A stretch of DNA of 64,000 nt from Brachionus plicatilis. Lineage: Eukaryota; Rotifera; Eurotatoria; Ploima; Brachionidae. The notes under the pieces were generated by a model that worked only from the letters and a program-made list of their open reading frames with translations, was not told where the DNA came from and searched no databases. The translations under genes and the position numbers were made by a program. The DNA is taken from positions 285,337-349,336 of the forward strand of contig QEOQ01000214.1 of assembly GCA_010279815.1 (NCBI GenBank). Reading direction: 5' to 3'. This document shows positions 54,101 through 64,000 of this stretch, piece by piece; position 1 is the stretch's first letter; the number at the start of each line of letters is the position of its first letter.

Positions 54101-54566
54101 TTGTTAATTCAACTTTCGTTTTATTTAATTCATTATTGCCAGAGGAATTCGAAACTAACCCAGAGACTGGATTACTAGTTGTTAGAGCTGCTGTTAATGA
54201 AGAATTCGGAAATTGACCACTATTAATTGAAGGCTTTGATTCGGCTGGAGCTGAAGTTGATGACGATGATTCTTTTTTGTTTGAAAAAAAATTCAAACCA
54301 TTGAAATCAGTTCCACTAGCACTGGATGCTATGTTCCCGTTATTGGAACTAGCTGGAATACTTTGACTAGAACCTAATGAGAATGAGGAGTTTGCATTAG
54401 GTTTTGAATTGCCGAACAAATTTGCTGCTGGAGTTGAACTGAATGTGCCAGCTGTACCAAAGCCAAAAGGAGTACTCGTTGCTGCAGTATTTATTTTAGA
54501 TGTATTTGATTGTGGTGTGGAGTTAAGCGTAAAATTAAAAAGAGAATTTTTATTTGAACCAGACAT
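50595..54566 (-). CDS. NUP58: Nucleoporin Nup58/Nup45-like
   Basis: Five exons: 54566-54101, 54014-53639, 53584-53410, 53339-53141 and 50800-50595. Phases agree, giving 473 aa. The first 150 residues are Ser/Asn/Thr-rich with a few FG/GFG motifs (TPFGFGTAG, NLFGN), as in FG nucleoporins. The C-terminal half is helical: LPQVLMDCIEEFKKNLED, ELRNVDICDH, GFQYDCDIWNEYFMNRV, and at the end QLKTDFLVYRKNVVGDTANV, which matches the conserved Nup58 end (YRKMFLGDAVDVFE type). Nup58 works in the Nup62-Nup58-Nup54 channel complex of the nuclear pore. The GFG density is low for the family. The last intron is 2.3 kb and repeat-filled. Confidence 0.88.
51280..51374 (+). mobile_element. LINE (ATT)n-tail family, 3' end, copy 2
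   Basis: GAGCTACCATAGGTAACCTC..GGCCACCTCCGCAAGCTAG..TTGCTGTAGCTT followed by an ATT run, the same terminal structure as at 22070-22162. It lies opposite to the host gene strand. The preceding poly-T may belong to it. Confidence 0.75.
51548..51800. mobile_element. MITE family 'A' copy in NUP58 intron
   Basis: Contains CAGTACAAAAGAACTGAAC, GTGTAACATTCAAAGTTGCA and the GTGATGTGCAAAATCTC block of the family. The right terminus is not clear. Confidence 0.6.
52345..52473. mobile_element. MITE family 'B' half copy
   Basis: GGTGCAACAAAGTATATTGC through ATGAAGAATTTTTGTTCAAT to AATTCACAATGCC. Only the right half is present. Confidence 0.6.
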
Positions 54567-54783
54567 TTTTATTATTATAAAAAATAAAAATACCAAGAAA
54601 TATTTATTCAGTTCTTTAAAATAATCAGCGTTTGTTAAATAACAAGCAAAAATTAGTTTTAAAAAGTTTTATTTTGGTTATTTCTAATTTTAAATTGAAT
54701 GCGGCCAAGTCCATAGTAATAAAATTAAAAATTATTTGTGATGGTTTACAAAACGTCCAAAAGTCCAAAAATGTCAAAAGTAA

Positions 54784-55095
54784 GGTATTGTGAAATTCAA
54801 GTACAAATTGTACAAAAATTCTTCCTTTTTTGATGAATTAAAATTAAAGTTAATAAAATATACTTTAAAAATTACTGCAAAAAAGTGCAACATACTTTGC
54901 TGCATCTTTGTTACCTAAAATAAAATCATTATTTTATTTTTTTTTAGTAAATTAAACCAATATTCAATTTAGATCTTATTGATATTTTATTTTTTGTCTT
55001 ATTAAAACATGAGAAAAATTATTATAAGTAAAATATATGCAACTCATCAAAAAAGGAAGAATTTTTGTTCAATTTATATTTGAATTTCACAATAC
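54784..55095. mobile_element. MITE family 'B', full-length copy
   Basis: Starts GGTATTGTGAAATTCAAGTA and ends TTGAATTTCACAATACC, with the inner AAAATTCTTCCTTTTTTGAT and its complement. It lies about 220 bp upstream of the NUP58 start. Confidence 0.85.
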
Positions 55096-55555
55096 CCAAA
55101 AGTAAAAAATAATATTATATTTTATTTTTTCCTCCATATATTAAATAAATTCGCAAATTTTTAAGATTATACACAAAAAAATTAATTAACAATAAATTAT
55201 ATAGAAATCCAATATTTTAAACTTGTTGACACTATTTCTTAAAAAATAGCACTTTTTATTAAAAAATGATAACTGATTTAAGAAAAAGTACCTAAGTTAT
55301 GGGAAAAGGGTGTTTGCTAGGAAAAAGATAAAATTCTATCGAAAGTTTTAAGCAGATAATAATAAAAGCCATACTTTACGAAAGAGGTAGAAAAAACATA
55401 TAAAGAAGATACCAAAACATAAAAATTATTTTTTCAAATTTCTCTTTTAACTATATTTTTTTATATGTTTTTTTTTTATCTCATCCGTATTATTCTAGAA
55501 ATTCGTTAATGTCATTGAAGTAATTAGCTTCAAATTTAAATTTAAATAATATAAT
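55096..55555. other. Intergenic stretch, nothing recognised
   Basis: AT-rich, no gene. Confidence 0.3.
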
Positions 55556-57170
55556 TATTTGCTTAATCCATGCAAATTTGCACACACACACTCGCTCAAA
55601 ACAAGACAATAAAAAACAAAAATCTCTTTATAATAATTTAATAAAGCATATTCGAACCGATATTCGAATAGGTAGCATTTCGAATGAAAATAAGGTTTGA
55701 AATAAATTTTGAAATATAAATATTTTTGAATAATATACTTGAAAATTAATTTATTTAAATTAAAAATTGAATCTCTAAAATATTCGAATTAAAATTTGAA
55801 AATATAAAATTTTTGGATCAAAATCTGAATATAATAAATATTCAATTTGATAATTGAAATTAATAATTAATCAAAAAAATAATTGATCAAAAAAAGTTTA
55901 ATTAAAAAAGAATTCATTAAATAAATTGAATTTCAATTCGATTTGGATGCTTAAAGTAAGCCAGATTTTCATCAGTCAACACAACTCTTCTAACATTTTC
56001 TGGATTACACAAGTCCCATCCATCTTACCAGGTATCAAAAAATAGCTGTTTTGATTATCCAACGCTACAAGAGAAGAAAAAACTAAATTTTCAAATACCT
56101 AATTTTTCAAATATTTTATACAAATTTTGATACTTTTAAATTTTTAGTTGAATTTATCTAATATTCAAGTTGTTTTTTAAATCAAAGTTAAGTTCGAATT
56201 TTAATTTCAAAATAGAAAGTTTTCGAATTTAATTTCTAAAATAAAAATAAAATAAATATAAATTCAAATTTAACTTATATTCAAGATTTTATTCGAATAA
56301 ACTGCTTTTTCAATAGTCTTTTCAATTTTTTTAATTATTCAAGTTTCAATTTGTGTCCAAAAAGCTAATTCGATTTCATCATTAAAAAATCCATCAAAGA
56401 AAAAAAAACTAAGAAAAAAATTAATTAAACAAAATAAAACGATTGGAAATTTAAAAAAAAAAAAAAATTTTAATTGAATAATCGAAATAATTAAATAAAT
56501 CGATTAAAATAAAAAAAATAATATGTTTGTCGACGCTTTTCGAAAAGCTTTTGCCTTCTTCAGGACTATCAAAATTCAATCAAGAAAAAATCAGCTTAAT
56601 TTCTTTTTTCAAAATTATTTCTCTATATTTTTCAAAATAAAATTAAAATAATTTAATACCAAATATATTTTGACAATTTTTTTAAATTTTGTTACAAAAA
56701 ACCAATTTATTTATAAACGATAGTGCTTTAATAAATTGAAAATTCGGAATTTTTTGATTAATTAAAGGAATTTGTAAACATTTGAACAAATTTTTTAGCT
56801 CAGCCTCTATTAATTTTCTAATTGAATCATCAAATAAATTACTTTTAAAAATAGCAAAAATAAAATCATGTGTTCAAAAAAAAAAATATTTTTAAAATTG
56901 ACTAAATACAAAGTGTTCTCAATGATGTCAAAGTAACTAAAATGTTAAAAAAATGTTATGTTAATTTAAAAATGTATTGACATTCAAAAATATAAAAATA
57001 TTTAAAGTTAATTATTTGCTTAATCCATGCAAATTTGCACACACTCGCTCTTAACAAAACAATATAAAATAAATCTCTTTATAATAATTTAACAAAGCAT
57101 ATTCGAATGTCTACTCGATTGCACAAAATCCATCAAAGAAAAAAAAAAACTAAGAAAAAAAAAAAATTAA
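55556..57170. repeat. Duplicated block upstream of RalGAP-beta, one copy split
   Basis: Block a (AATTATTTGCTTAATCCATG..GCATATTCGAA) occurs at about 55556-55672 and again at 57008-57107. Block b (AAATCCATCAAAGAAAAAAA, then CTAAGAAAAA) occurs at 56388-56425 and 57127-57165. In the right copy a and b are adjacent; in the left copy about 700 bp separate them. Both a copies contain ATGCAAAT, the octamer motif. Confidence 0.8.
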
Positions 57171-57206
57171 AAATAAAAACTTGAACATAAAAAATTAAAA
57201 TTTTTC

Positions 57207-57230
57207 TCTCTCTCTCTCTCTCTCTTCTAA
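57207..57230 (+). repeat. (CT)n microsatellite
   Basis: About eleven TC units upstream of the RalGAP-beta start, a possible core-promoter or 5' UTR polypyrimidine tract. Confidence 0.8.
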
Positions 57231-57587
57231 ATTTGCTCCAAGTGCAAAATTGTCAAAAGCACCCGATCAAAGGCATTTGTCACTGCTTCAAAATAGCTTC
57301 AAAATAGCCTAAATGAATGATTTACTCACCGCTCAACTAACTATTCCATTTTCGTGTCAAAAGCATGCTAAAATAGTCTACGAAACACTGCGTGTCGACC
57401 AAGAGCCAAGAAAAAACCTAATCAAACGTGAAATCAGCTTGAACCCGAGTTCGGTGACAGTTGCCTGGTGGGCGAAGGAGTCGCGCATACTCCGCGTCAG
57501 CGTCCAGTCCATAATCGACCACATCCACTCCATCCTAACCACCATTCACCAATTCGAATAAACTTTCTTCTTTCCTTGCAACCAACC

Positions 57588-60500
57588 ATGTTCAACAATT
57601 ACACTTCACTCAAAGACCAAATTCAAAAAGAAATCGAAAATCAAAAATCTGTACTGAACAAATTTCCGGAGCACATATCGCGGCCCATCGCCCAATCATG
57701 CTCCAAGTACCTATCTCAATTTACCACGTTTCAGCTGCCGTTCAAGGACCAGCCGTCGGAGAGCGTGCCGCAGGCGGACGCGCTCAGCCTCGACACTGCA
57801 GAACAAGTCAATTGGATCCTGGAAAATTTGATGTACGGCCTGCAGCTGTCGCACGATCACCAGGACATAATCAAGGACTGCTGGAACATTTATCACGAGT
57901 GGCTGTCAATTCTTTTGGATGAGCAGAAAATCTTTTTGCCGCAGGCGATCCGCGCCAACCCAGGACACTACTTTAAAAAAATGCTCTGGCATCTGTATCA
58001 CTTGTTTGTGGCGCGGCCTAGCAACCCGCCGCCCACCAAGCACATTATGATGTGCCACGGCGTCCTAATGCTCATCGAGACCATTGCCAAGGACTCCAAG
58101 CTGCTGGATCGAGAGCTGTGGGAAGAGTTGCTCAAATTTTTGTTGGCCATCAACAACGCGGTCCTCTCGCCGCCCTTTCAAAAGGACGACTTCTGTGACA
58201 TCTTGAGCACGCGCATTATAGCCACTCTGTTCGAAATTTGGCTCATAGCCTGCCACAAAGTCTTTCCAAGTCCCAGTTTGTGGAAGACTTTTGAGGACAT
58301 GTGTTCGAGTTGGCGCCACCACTTGAGCCTGGTGACCGAGTGGAACCGGGTGTGCAATGCGCTCACTGTTCGTCTCCTTGAGCTATTTTGGAATGTGGAG
58401 ACGAAGCGGACAGCGCCGCCGTTGCCATCCACAGACACCAATGTTCAATTTAACATTCAAAACTTGGTCAGCTCCATGAACAAAGAGCAAGTGGTTCAAT
58501 CGTGGTACAGATTTTTGCACATAATCGGCAAGCCTGTCGACTTCATGGACGCTGCTTTGATTCACAAAAATTTTGAGACCAGAAAAAGTTCGCTAGACTC
58601 CAGTCAGACTTCTGTAGTGGCACAGTGTGTCAAAAAGTTGCCGCAAATACATCTTGAGTACTTGAAGAGTGTGTCGAAATTGATCGACTTGTATTTGAAA
58701 ACCCCGGTTAGATCGTGCAGTGTAAATAGTCTGCTTGATTTGTTTGGCGTGTGGCTGTTTGAAACGCTGAGCACGACAACAGTCGCCAAGAGCGAATTTG
58801 TTCTGGGTCAAGCCGAAGCCTACGGATGCCTCAGCAAAATATTCAGCTCGGTGAACACACACGAATGTGTCAACATAGACTATTTGGCCAGATTTTATGC
58901 AGTGGTGTTGGCTGGCCTAAAAAATCAGCCCAACGACGACCTGGACTCATGTGAGCTCTTGTTCAGCATTGTGTACAATTGTAGTGGAATTTTTCGCATG
59001 GACCTGAACGGCTGTGTCGTGTTGCTGGCGCCTTTTTTGAACGCCATCCAGTCCATATTTAAGCTTAAGTATGCACAAAAAGAGGACAAGATCGCCATCG
59101 GCGCCAGATCCATCACTTTGGTCGATTTGAAGCGTTGTTCCATTAACTTGTTCTCCCAGATTGTGTCCTTTAATTTGCCCGAGTACAAAGCTCGTGTTCT
59201 AGAGATTTACCTGAGTGGAATGAGCACTGAGTTGGACTATGTCAACTTGCAGTTGTTGTTCGCCTGTGGTAAATTGTTAATTGGTGAATGGGTTCTTGAT
59301 GAGATCAAAATGAAACAGTTTGTGGACAAAAAAGACAAGGCTCTCTATTGCTATAATCAAATTGTGTCGTTGATTTGCGCTCCGCTAAAAGTCAATTCAC
59401 AAGCTCTGCACAATCATTCGTTTGCATTGTGCATTTTTGACTGTCTCACTTCCATCTTTTCCGCCGATTATTTAGGTAAGTTTTTTTTTTTTTTACTTTT
59501 TTTGCTCAATTTTAAATTTTTTAATAATTATGTCCGCTTTTTAATTGAATTTTATTTCTCTAGTAATTTCCTTTTTAAATTATTTCCCTTTTTCTTGATA
59601 TGTCAAAATAAATGATTTGGTTTTGGTAAATTCTAAAAAAAATTTTTTAGAATTTATTTTAAAAATAAATTTTTTTTTAATCAAGCTTAATTTTTTAAAG
59701 TTTCATTTTTAATGATTTTTTTTAATAGTTTATTTAATAAATTTTTTAAATGGCTTTGAGTAATTAAACTCCTTTCGTTATTGATAGATAAATTTTTAAA
59801 TAGTGTTAGAGTTTATTTAATTTCAAAAAGAAAAAATGAAAAATACGTTTTAGAAAAGTTAAAAGCTTTGAACTGTCCACTGCTGCATATTCTTTGAGAC
59901 AAGTGACAAGAAAGTTTTAAAGTCAGGTATTCTTGAGCTTTCAACAGGAACATCAGCGTAATCTTTCGAAAGGCTTGTTATCAAAGTATTTTTGTGACTG
60001 AAACAATTATTTAAATATCATTTTTAATAAATAAAAAATTAATTAAATTTTTGAGTCAATTTTGATGAGTGAATATTTAATGAAGTTGATTAGTGAAAAG
60101 TTTAAAAATTTTTCTATTCTCAAATTCAGCAAATTTGTCAATTTAATCAATATTATGAATAAATTTGTAAGTTTATTTAAGTCCTGCAGTAGAATTAATT
60201 TGCTTTCTGTGAAAATTTGGTTTTGTGAATTTAAATTAAAATTTGAACAAAAAATCGGCATCTTGAAGTTGATGATCAATTCAAAACGTATATCTTTAGA
60301 TTTTAAAATAGATCCTTGATTTAATTAAATGATTTTAATGTAACATGATTAACATGTTATGTAGATTTGAAAAAAAAAAAAAAAATTGAACAAACATTTT
60401 CTCAATCAATTGATAAAATTTATTTTTTATATTTAAATGTATTAACTGATTTTTTTTTAAAGTTTGTTTGAATTTTTTTATTTCAAAAGTATTTGTATCT

Positions 60501-63500
60501 AGCATTCAAAATTAAATTTAAAAAATAAATTAATATTAATATGAGCAATATATTTTAGGTAAAAAAGTATTTTTTTTTTAATATTTCTTATTAGCTTTAA
60601 TTATAATTTATGAAAAAAGGGAGACTTTTTGTTCAATTTGTATTTAATATTCACAACGCCTAAAGATTGTTTGTATAAATTTAAGCTTTTTTATAAAACA
60701 ATAAGTTAACATTTTTCTGTCTTAATTTTCCAAGTATTTGATTTCTATCCTTCAACTGTTTACAGAATAACCACATCAACAACTGGATTCAAATTAAATT
60801 TATTTACACTTTAGTATGAGTATCAGTTCCAAATTTAATTTTGTTTATTTATTTCTTTTATTTTTCAGTACTAGATTTAAAAAAAAAAATTCCAAAATCA
60901 ACTTCAAGAAGATTATTTAAAAAATTAAGAAAAAGGGACAAAAAAGTAAATGTCTTTGAGTCAGATGGTGGAAAAATTTTAGCGGACTCATTGCCACTGC
61001 TAAACATGTCCTATTCTACTTAACTGTTTTTAAATTAACTTTAATTAAATATTTTTTTATTTTTAAAAACAAAGAAAAAATTTGGGCCTTTTAAGAAAGT
61101 GCTGTCTTTTTAAATAGAACCGTGACACATTAGAACAAGCTGAGAGAAAGTGTGGCCAAAATTTGGGTGCTTCTAATTTAAAAAAAAAATTGAATCTATA
61201 AATAAATTTAAAATAAACCTATTTTATTTAAATAATGCGAGTATCCTCTTTAATTTAGTTTATAGGTTAAGTGGAGGACTATCTAAAAAAGTCTAAAAAT
61301 AATTTTAGTAAACAAATTTCTAAATAAAATTCTTTTGATAAATTGGCTTTCTCAAATTCAAGTATCAGAAAATTGCTTTATAAATTCAATATTCCAAGCT
61401 TCAACTCTGTCATCAGGTGGTAATGATCTGTTCCAAACTTTTTAATGTACGCAGTAAATTTTTAAATAATTTTTATTTTTATTATGACATGATTTTAAAC
61501 AGCTGTCAATTTAAAATTTAAATGTATAAAATTTATAAAAATAATTGATTAATTTATTAAAAAAAATATCAATTATTATTAATAATTTCATAAAATTTTG
61601 TATTCAATTAAATAATTTTAGTCCAAATTCAAATAGTCTAATTTTCAATAATTTAATAATGATTTAAATATGATTAATTTTTGGAACAACATCTTGAAGT
61701 TCGTCTTGATCTGAGGAACTATCAAATGTATCGTCGTTTTCAAGTCTTATTTCTTCATTAACCATTTTTGGTAAACTAAATTGATTGTATTCTCAGCATT
61801 TTTTTACGTCTTATTTAACTTTATTTTGAGTTTTATTTGATTATAAAAAAATTTAAAATAATTGATGTTAAATTATCAAATCAGGCACTAAATATTTAAA
61901 AATGAAGCTAGCTTATTGATATAAGTATTTAATTTAATACAATTGTTGATTGTCTATTGACTAAGAAAGTCTCTAATATAATAGATAATCTTCAATTAAA
62001 AAAAAAAGTGGATTTTATTATTTTCACTGGTCGTCAGACTAGTAGAAGAATTTAGACATGGTTTCGAATCAAGATATATCCAATATCCAATTTCACATGT
62101 GTAATTGCTACCTAGTAATTTCTTCTTTTTTTCCTGAACTATCAAATATTTAAATATGCATTACCTCTAGATATTTCAACATATTGTTTTTAAATTTTCT
62201 TTTAACTTATTTATCTTTTTTGTTTTTCTGAAGGAGCATTAGCTCGGTACAGATAAACAAAAAAATAAAATAAAAATAAACAAATTATTTTAGATTATAG
62301 TTTAATTAATTTAGAAGGTATTTAAAAATAATGTTTCTTTAATAAATATTTTATTTGATTATTAAAAATAATTTTTTTATCACTCAAAAATTACATAAAA
62401 TAATTAAATTTAAAAAAAAAATTATTTTTTTTAAATAAAAAAATTTTCTTTGAAGGCATGCTAAACGAAAGCGATACCCATATAACCAAATTGGCCATTT
62501 CGTGGATATGGCACTACATTCAGTCCCAAATAAAGCGTCGATCACGTGACCACACAAAAGAAATGCATTCAGTAATATGCTCGGCATATCAGTGCCTAAT
62601 AAGCATCATAATAACAAAGCCGGACGTGCTCCGCGACAAGACAACTCTCCAGACCATGACAAACTGCATTGAGATCGGAATATCGGGCTCTAATTCTCAG
62701 AGCGACAGCGAAACAGTGCTCAAATGGGACAAGGAACTGAGACCGGCCAGTCTGAGAGTGAAAGAAGCGGCCGAATGCGTCCTATTCTACATGATGGAAC
62801 AAAACTACCAATCAAATGACCTGCGCCAGCCTCTCACCGAAAAAGACTTTTCTCACTCTCCAAACGACTGGAAATACTATGCCCTAGAGGGCCAAGTTCT
62901 AATATCTGTCCTTGACCGGCAACTATTGGACAAAACACTGCCCATCTCTAAGCTAACACCGCAAATAGTGGTCGTCTCAAGGTCCGCATTTGGTCGCCAA
63001 GCTTGGCTAATGAATCAGAGACAATCTTCACTGGCCAAAATGGACAAACAAATCGACATTGGATACAGAATAAACAAGAATGCTGAGGATGTATTCGAGC
63101 CGACCAAGAAATACTACAAAACAGAGACTTGTGTGCCAGAGGGCCAAAATGCACCAAAGTGCGACATGAGCGTGCCAACCATTAGTGACATAAGCAGCAA
63201 ATTGTACAAACAAGTGCTGAGCAAATTTGACAAATTAAAAAAAGTTCAAATCGACTTGGAAAATGGAAGCCTGCGCAACATCTTGGACTTGAATAAAAAT
63301 ATGCAAATATGTGACCAGCTTGACGAGTCGCTGAAGACAAAAAACTGCGCCAACTTCAACACATCGTCGCGCATCTTCTTGGCCAATCTTGGCTTTGTCA
63401 AACAAGACTCCAAGTTGTCGGCCGAATTCAGCGAACTAGCAAACATGGCCGAGTGCATCCAAGACTTGGACAATTTGGCCACGCGCACCTACTCCCAAGC

Positions 63501-63971
63501 CTTTGTGTTTTACGTGCGCGCCAACAACACATCCACCAGATCCATACTAGACAGTCTAAATGAAAAATTGACAACCAACTTCTACCATTTTGTCAACTCA
63601 CTTGGCACAGTGGTGTCCAATGACGCAGACAGCCACAAAAATCTAAACCAGCTCAACGGCACCGACACTCTCATCTACTGGTCGGACTTTTGCAATGAGC
63701 TCAGCTTTGTTCTGCCCAACGGAACAAGCGGCCAGGACATGTTCAAGTCAAAAAGTCAAACACTGCCCGCTGATCTAAAGGTTCTTGTCGTTTGGCTCGA
63801 GCAAAGCCAAGACGCTGAGCACTTGGCAATCGATGAGCTCGTCCAAGAGACCGACTATTTGCTGGCCAACAGCTTGCCTGCCAGCAAGCCCAGGGAAATT
63901 GTCTGTATCTATGTGCATCCGCTTAGAAATCGGCTCAACCGAATTTCCATCGGAAGCAGCTTGTGCAAAAA
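57588..63971 (+). CDS. RALGAPB: Ral GTPase-activating protein subunit beta (3' end beyond window)
   Basis: Exon 57588-59475 (ATG at 57588, MFNNYTSLKDQ) joins in frame over a 2980-bp intron to an exon from 62456. The first part has VNWILENLMYGLQLSHDH and VVQSWYRFLHIIGKPVDF; the second has ISWIWHYIQSQIKRRSRDHT, EIGISGSNSQSD, RVKEAAECVLFYMMEQ and the start of the Rap/Ran-GAP-like domain (VPTISDISSKLYKQVLSKFD to VCIYVHPLRNRLNRISI). In animals RalGAP-beta is the non-catalytic partner that stabilises the RalGAP-alpha/beta complex, which turns off RalA/B. In relatives about 100 more residues follow HPL..R; the TGA at 63973 is preceded by a good donor (AA|GTGATTTG), so the coding sequence probably continues outside. 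An alternative upstream start at 57468 is open but unconserved. Confidence 0.88.
59861..60261 (-). CDS. Possible nested minus-strand gene in the RALGAPB intron (tentative)
   Basis: A minus-strand piece 59999-59861, preceded by a good acceptor (TTGTTTCAG), reads SLSKDYADVPVESSRIPDFK then FLSLVSKNMQQWTVQSF and stop. Upstream, 60261-60043 is open from an ATG (MPIFCSNFNLNSQNQIF) and rich in Leu/Ile/Asn. I see no clean donor linking the two. A third small ORF, 61765-61664 (MVNEEIRLENDDTFD), could be a first exon. No family recognised. Confidence 0.3.
62030..62275 (+). mobile_element. LINE family 'A' 3' end, copy 3
   Basis: The coding end matches copies 1 and 2 (GGTTTCGAATCAAGATATAT; ATTGCTACCTAGTAATTTCT), followed by CTGAAGGAGCATTAGCTCGG-TACAG and an AAATAAA run at 62250-62275. 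It lies in the same orientation as the host gene. Confidence 0.75.
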
Positions 63972-64000
63972 GTGATTTGAGAAAAAAAAAAAAAAAAAAA

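Larger units (their letters stand above)
59476..62455. other. 2980-bp intron of RALGAPB, with repeats and possible nested exons
   Basis: Contains a dispersed 50-bp repeat (59724-59777), a half MITE B (60600-60662) and a LINE A end (62030-62275). It also holds a plus-strand open exon-like block (about 60869-61023, KKKIPKSTSRRLFKKLRKRD, with acceptor TTTTTCAG) and minus-strand open pieces listed separately. Confidence 0.5.

Noticed and set aside
57698..59188. Several open frames of 60-90 codons on both strands inside the RALGAPB first exon
   Set aside because: They overlap a long conserved coding frame in GC-richer DNA and show no protein-like pattern of their own.
63981..64000. Poly(A) run after the RALGAPB stop, looking like a poly(A) tail
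   Set aside because: The family continues for about 100 residues beyond this point and a donor precedes the stop, so a retroposed tail or true 3' end is unlikely. The run may simply be intronic A-rich sequence or a contig edge.

Overview
This window looks like nuclear DNA of a small, very AT-rich metazoan. Genes have short introns (about 45-60 bp) with GT..AG ends. The proteins are animal-type: calaxin, SRP68, Nup58, RalGAP-beta, a DEG/ENaC channel, an SLC17 transporter and a CAP protein. Gene order and density, the calaxin gene (a ciliated animal) and the dense non-LTR retrotransposon and MITE content would fit a monogonont rotifer such as Brachionus. That assignment is inference from composition and gene style, not a match I could run. 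Ten or so genes have exon structures that close in frame. Where I give splice coordinates I checked that the codon phase is kept.

Layout. 1-2150: minus-strand gene with repeated basic motifs (TPX2-like?), running off the left edge. 2.9-6.5 kb: a repeat with a mini zinc-ribbon ORF, a secreted defensin-like peptide gene and a 5'-truncated LINE with a visible target-site duplication. 6.6-9.6 kb: DEG/ENaC gene with a LINE tail at its 3' end, then a second copy of the zinc-ribbon repeat. 10-11.2 kb: two MITEs, one a clear hAT-type element. 11.5-15.5 kb: a tight same-strand cluster ALG13 - CPTP/GLTP - OXSM. 15.7-17.2 kb: secreted LRR protein. 17.4-27.3 kb: repeat-rich block with an inverted segmental duplication, LINE fragments, a coiled-coil gene and a decaying multi-exon C2HC-zinc-finger gene. 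27.6-29.2 kb: MITE, calaxin. 30.5-33.5 kb: CAP protein with a 45-bp VNTR, SLC17 transporter. 34-40.8 kb: a TIR transposon carrying a DDE transposase fragment, a GC-rich islet, two head-to-head LINE fragments and a MITE. 41-45.3 kb: NCS-type EF-hand protein and an ER thioredoxin-like membrane protein with a 2.3-kb intron. 45.5-47.3 kb: SRP68. 47.6-54.6 kb: LINE and decayed ORF remnants, a small two-exon gene, Nup58 with a repeat-filled intron. 55.5-64 kb: a duplicated promoter-proximal sequence, then RalGAP-beta, whose end lies beyond the window.

Themes. Housekeeping exons in SRP68, RalGAP-beta and calaxin are clearly richer in G+C than ALG13, OXSM, the LRR gene or the mobile DNA. Introns are either about 50 bp or kilobases long, and the long ones are stuffed with LINE tails and MITEs. 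At least three LINE lineages, five MITE or TIR families and one uncharacterised repeat with a conserved cysteine mini-ORF recur through the window.
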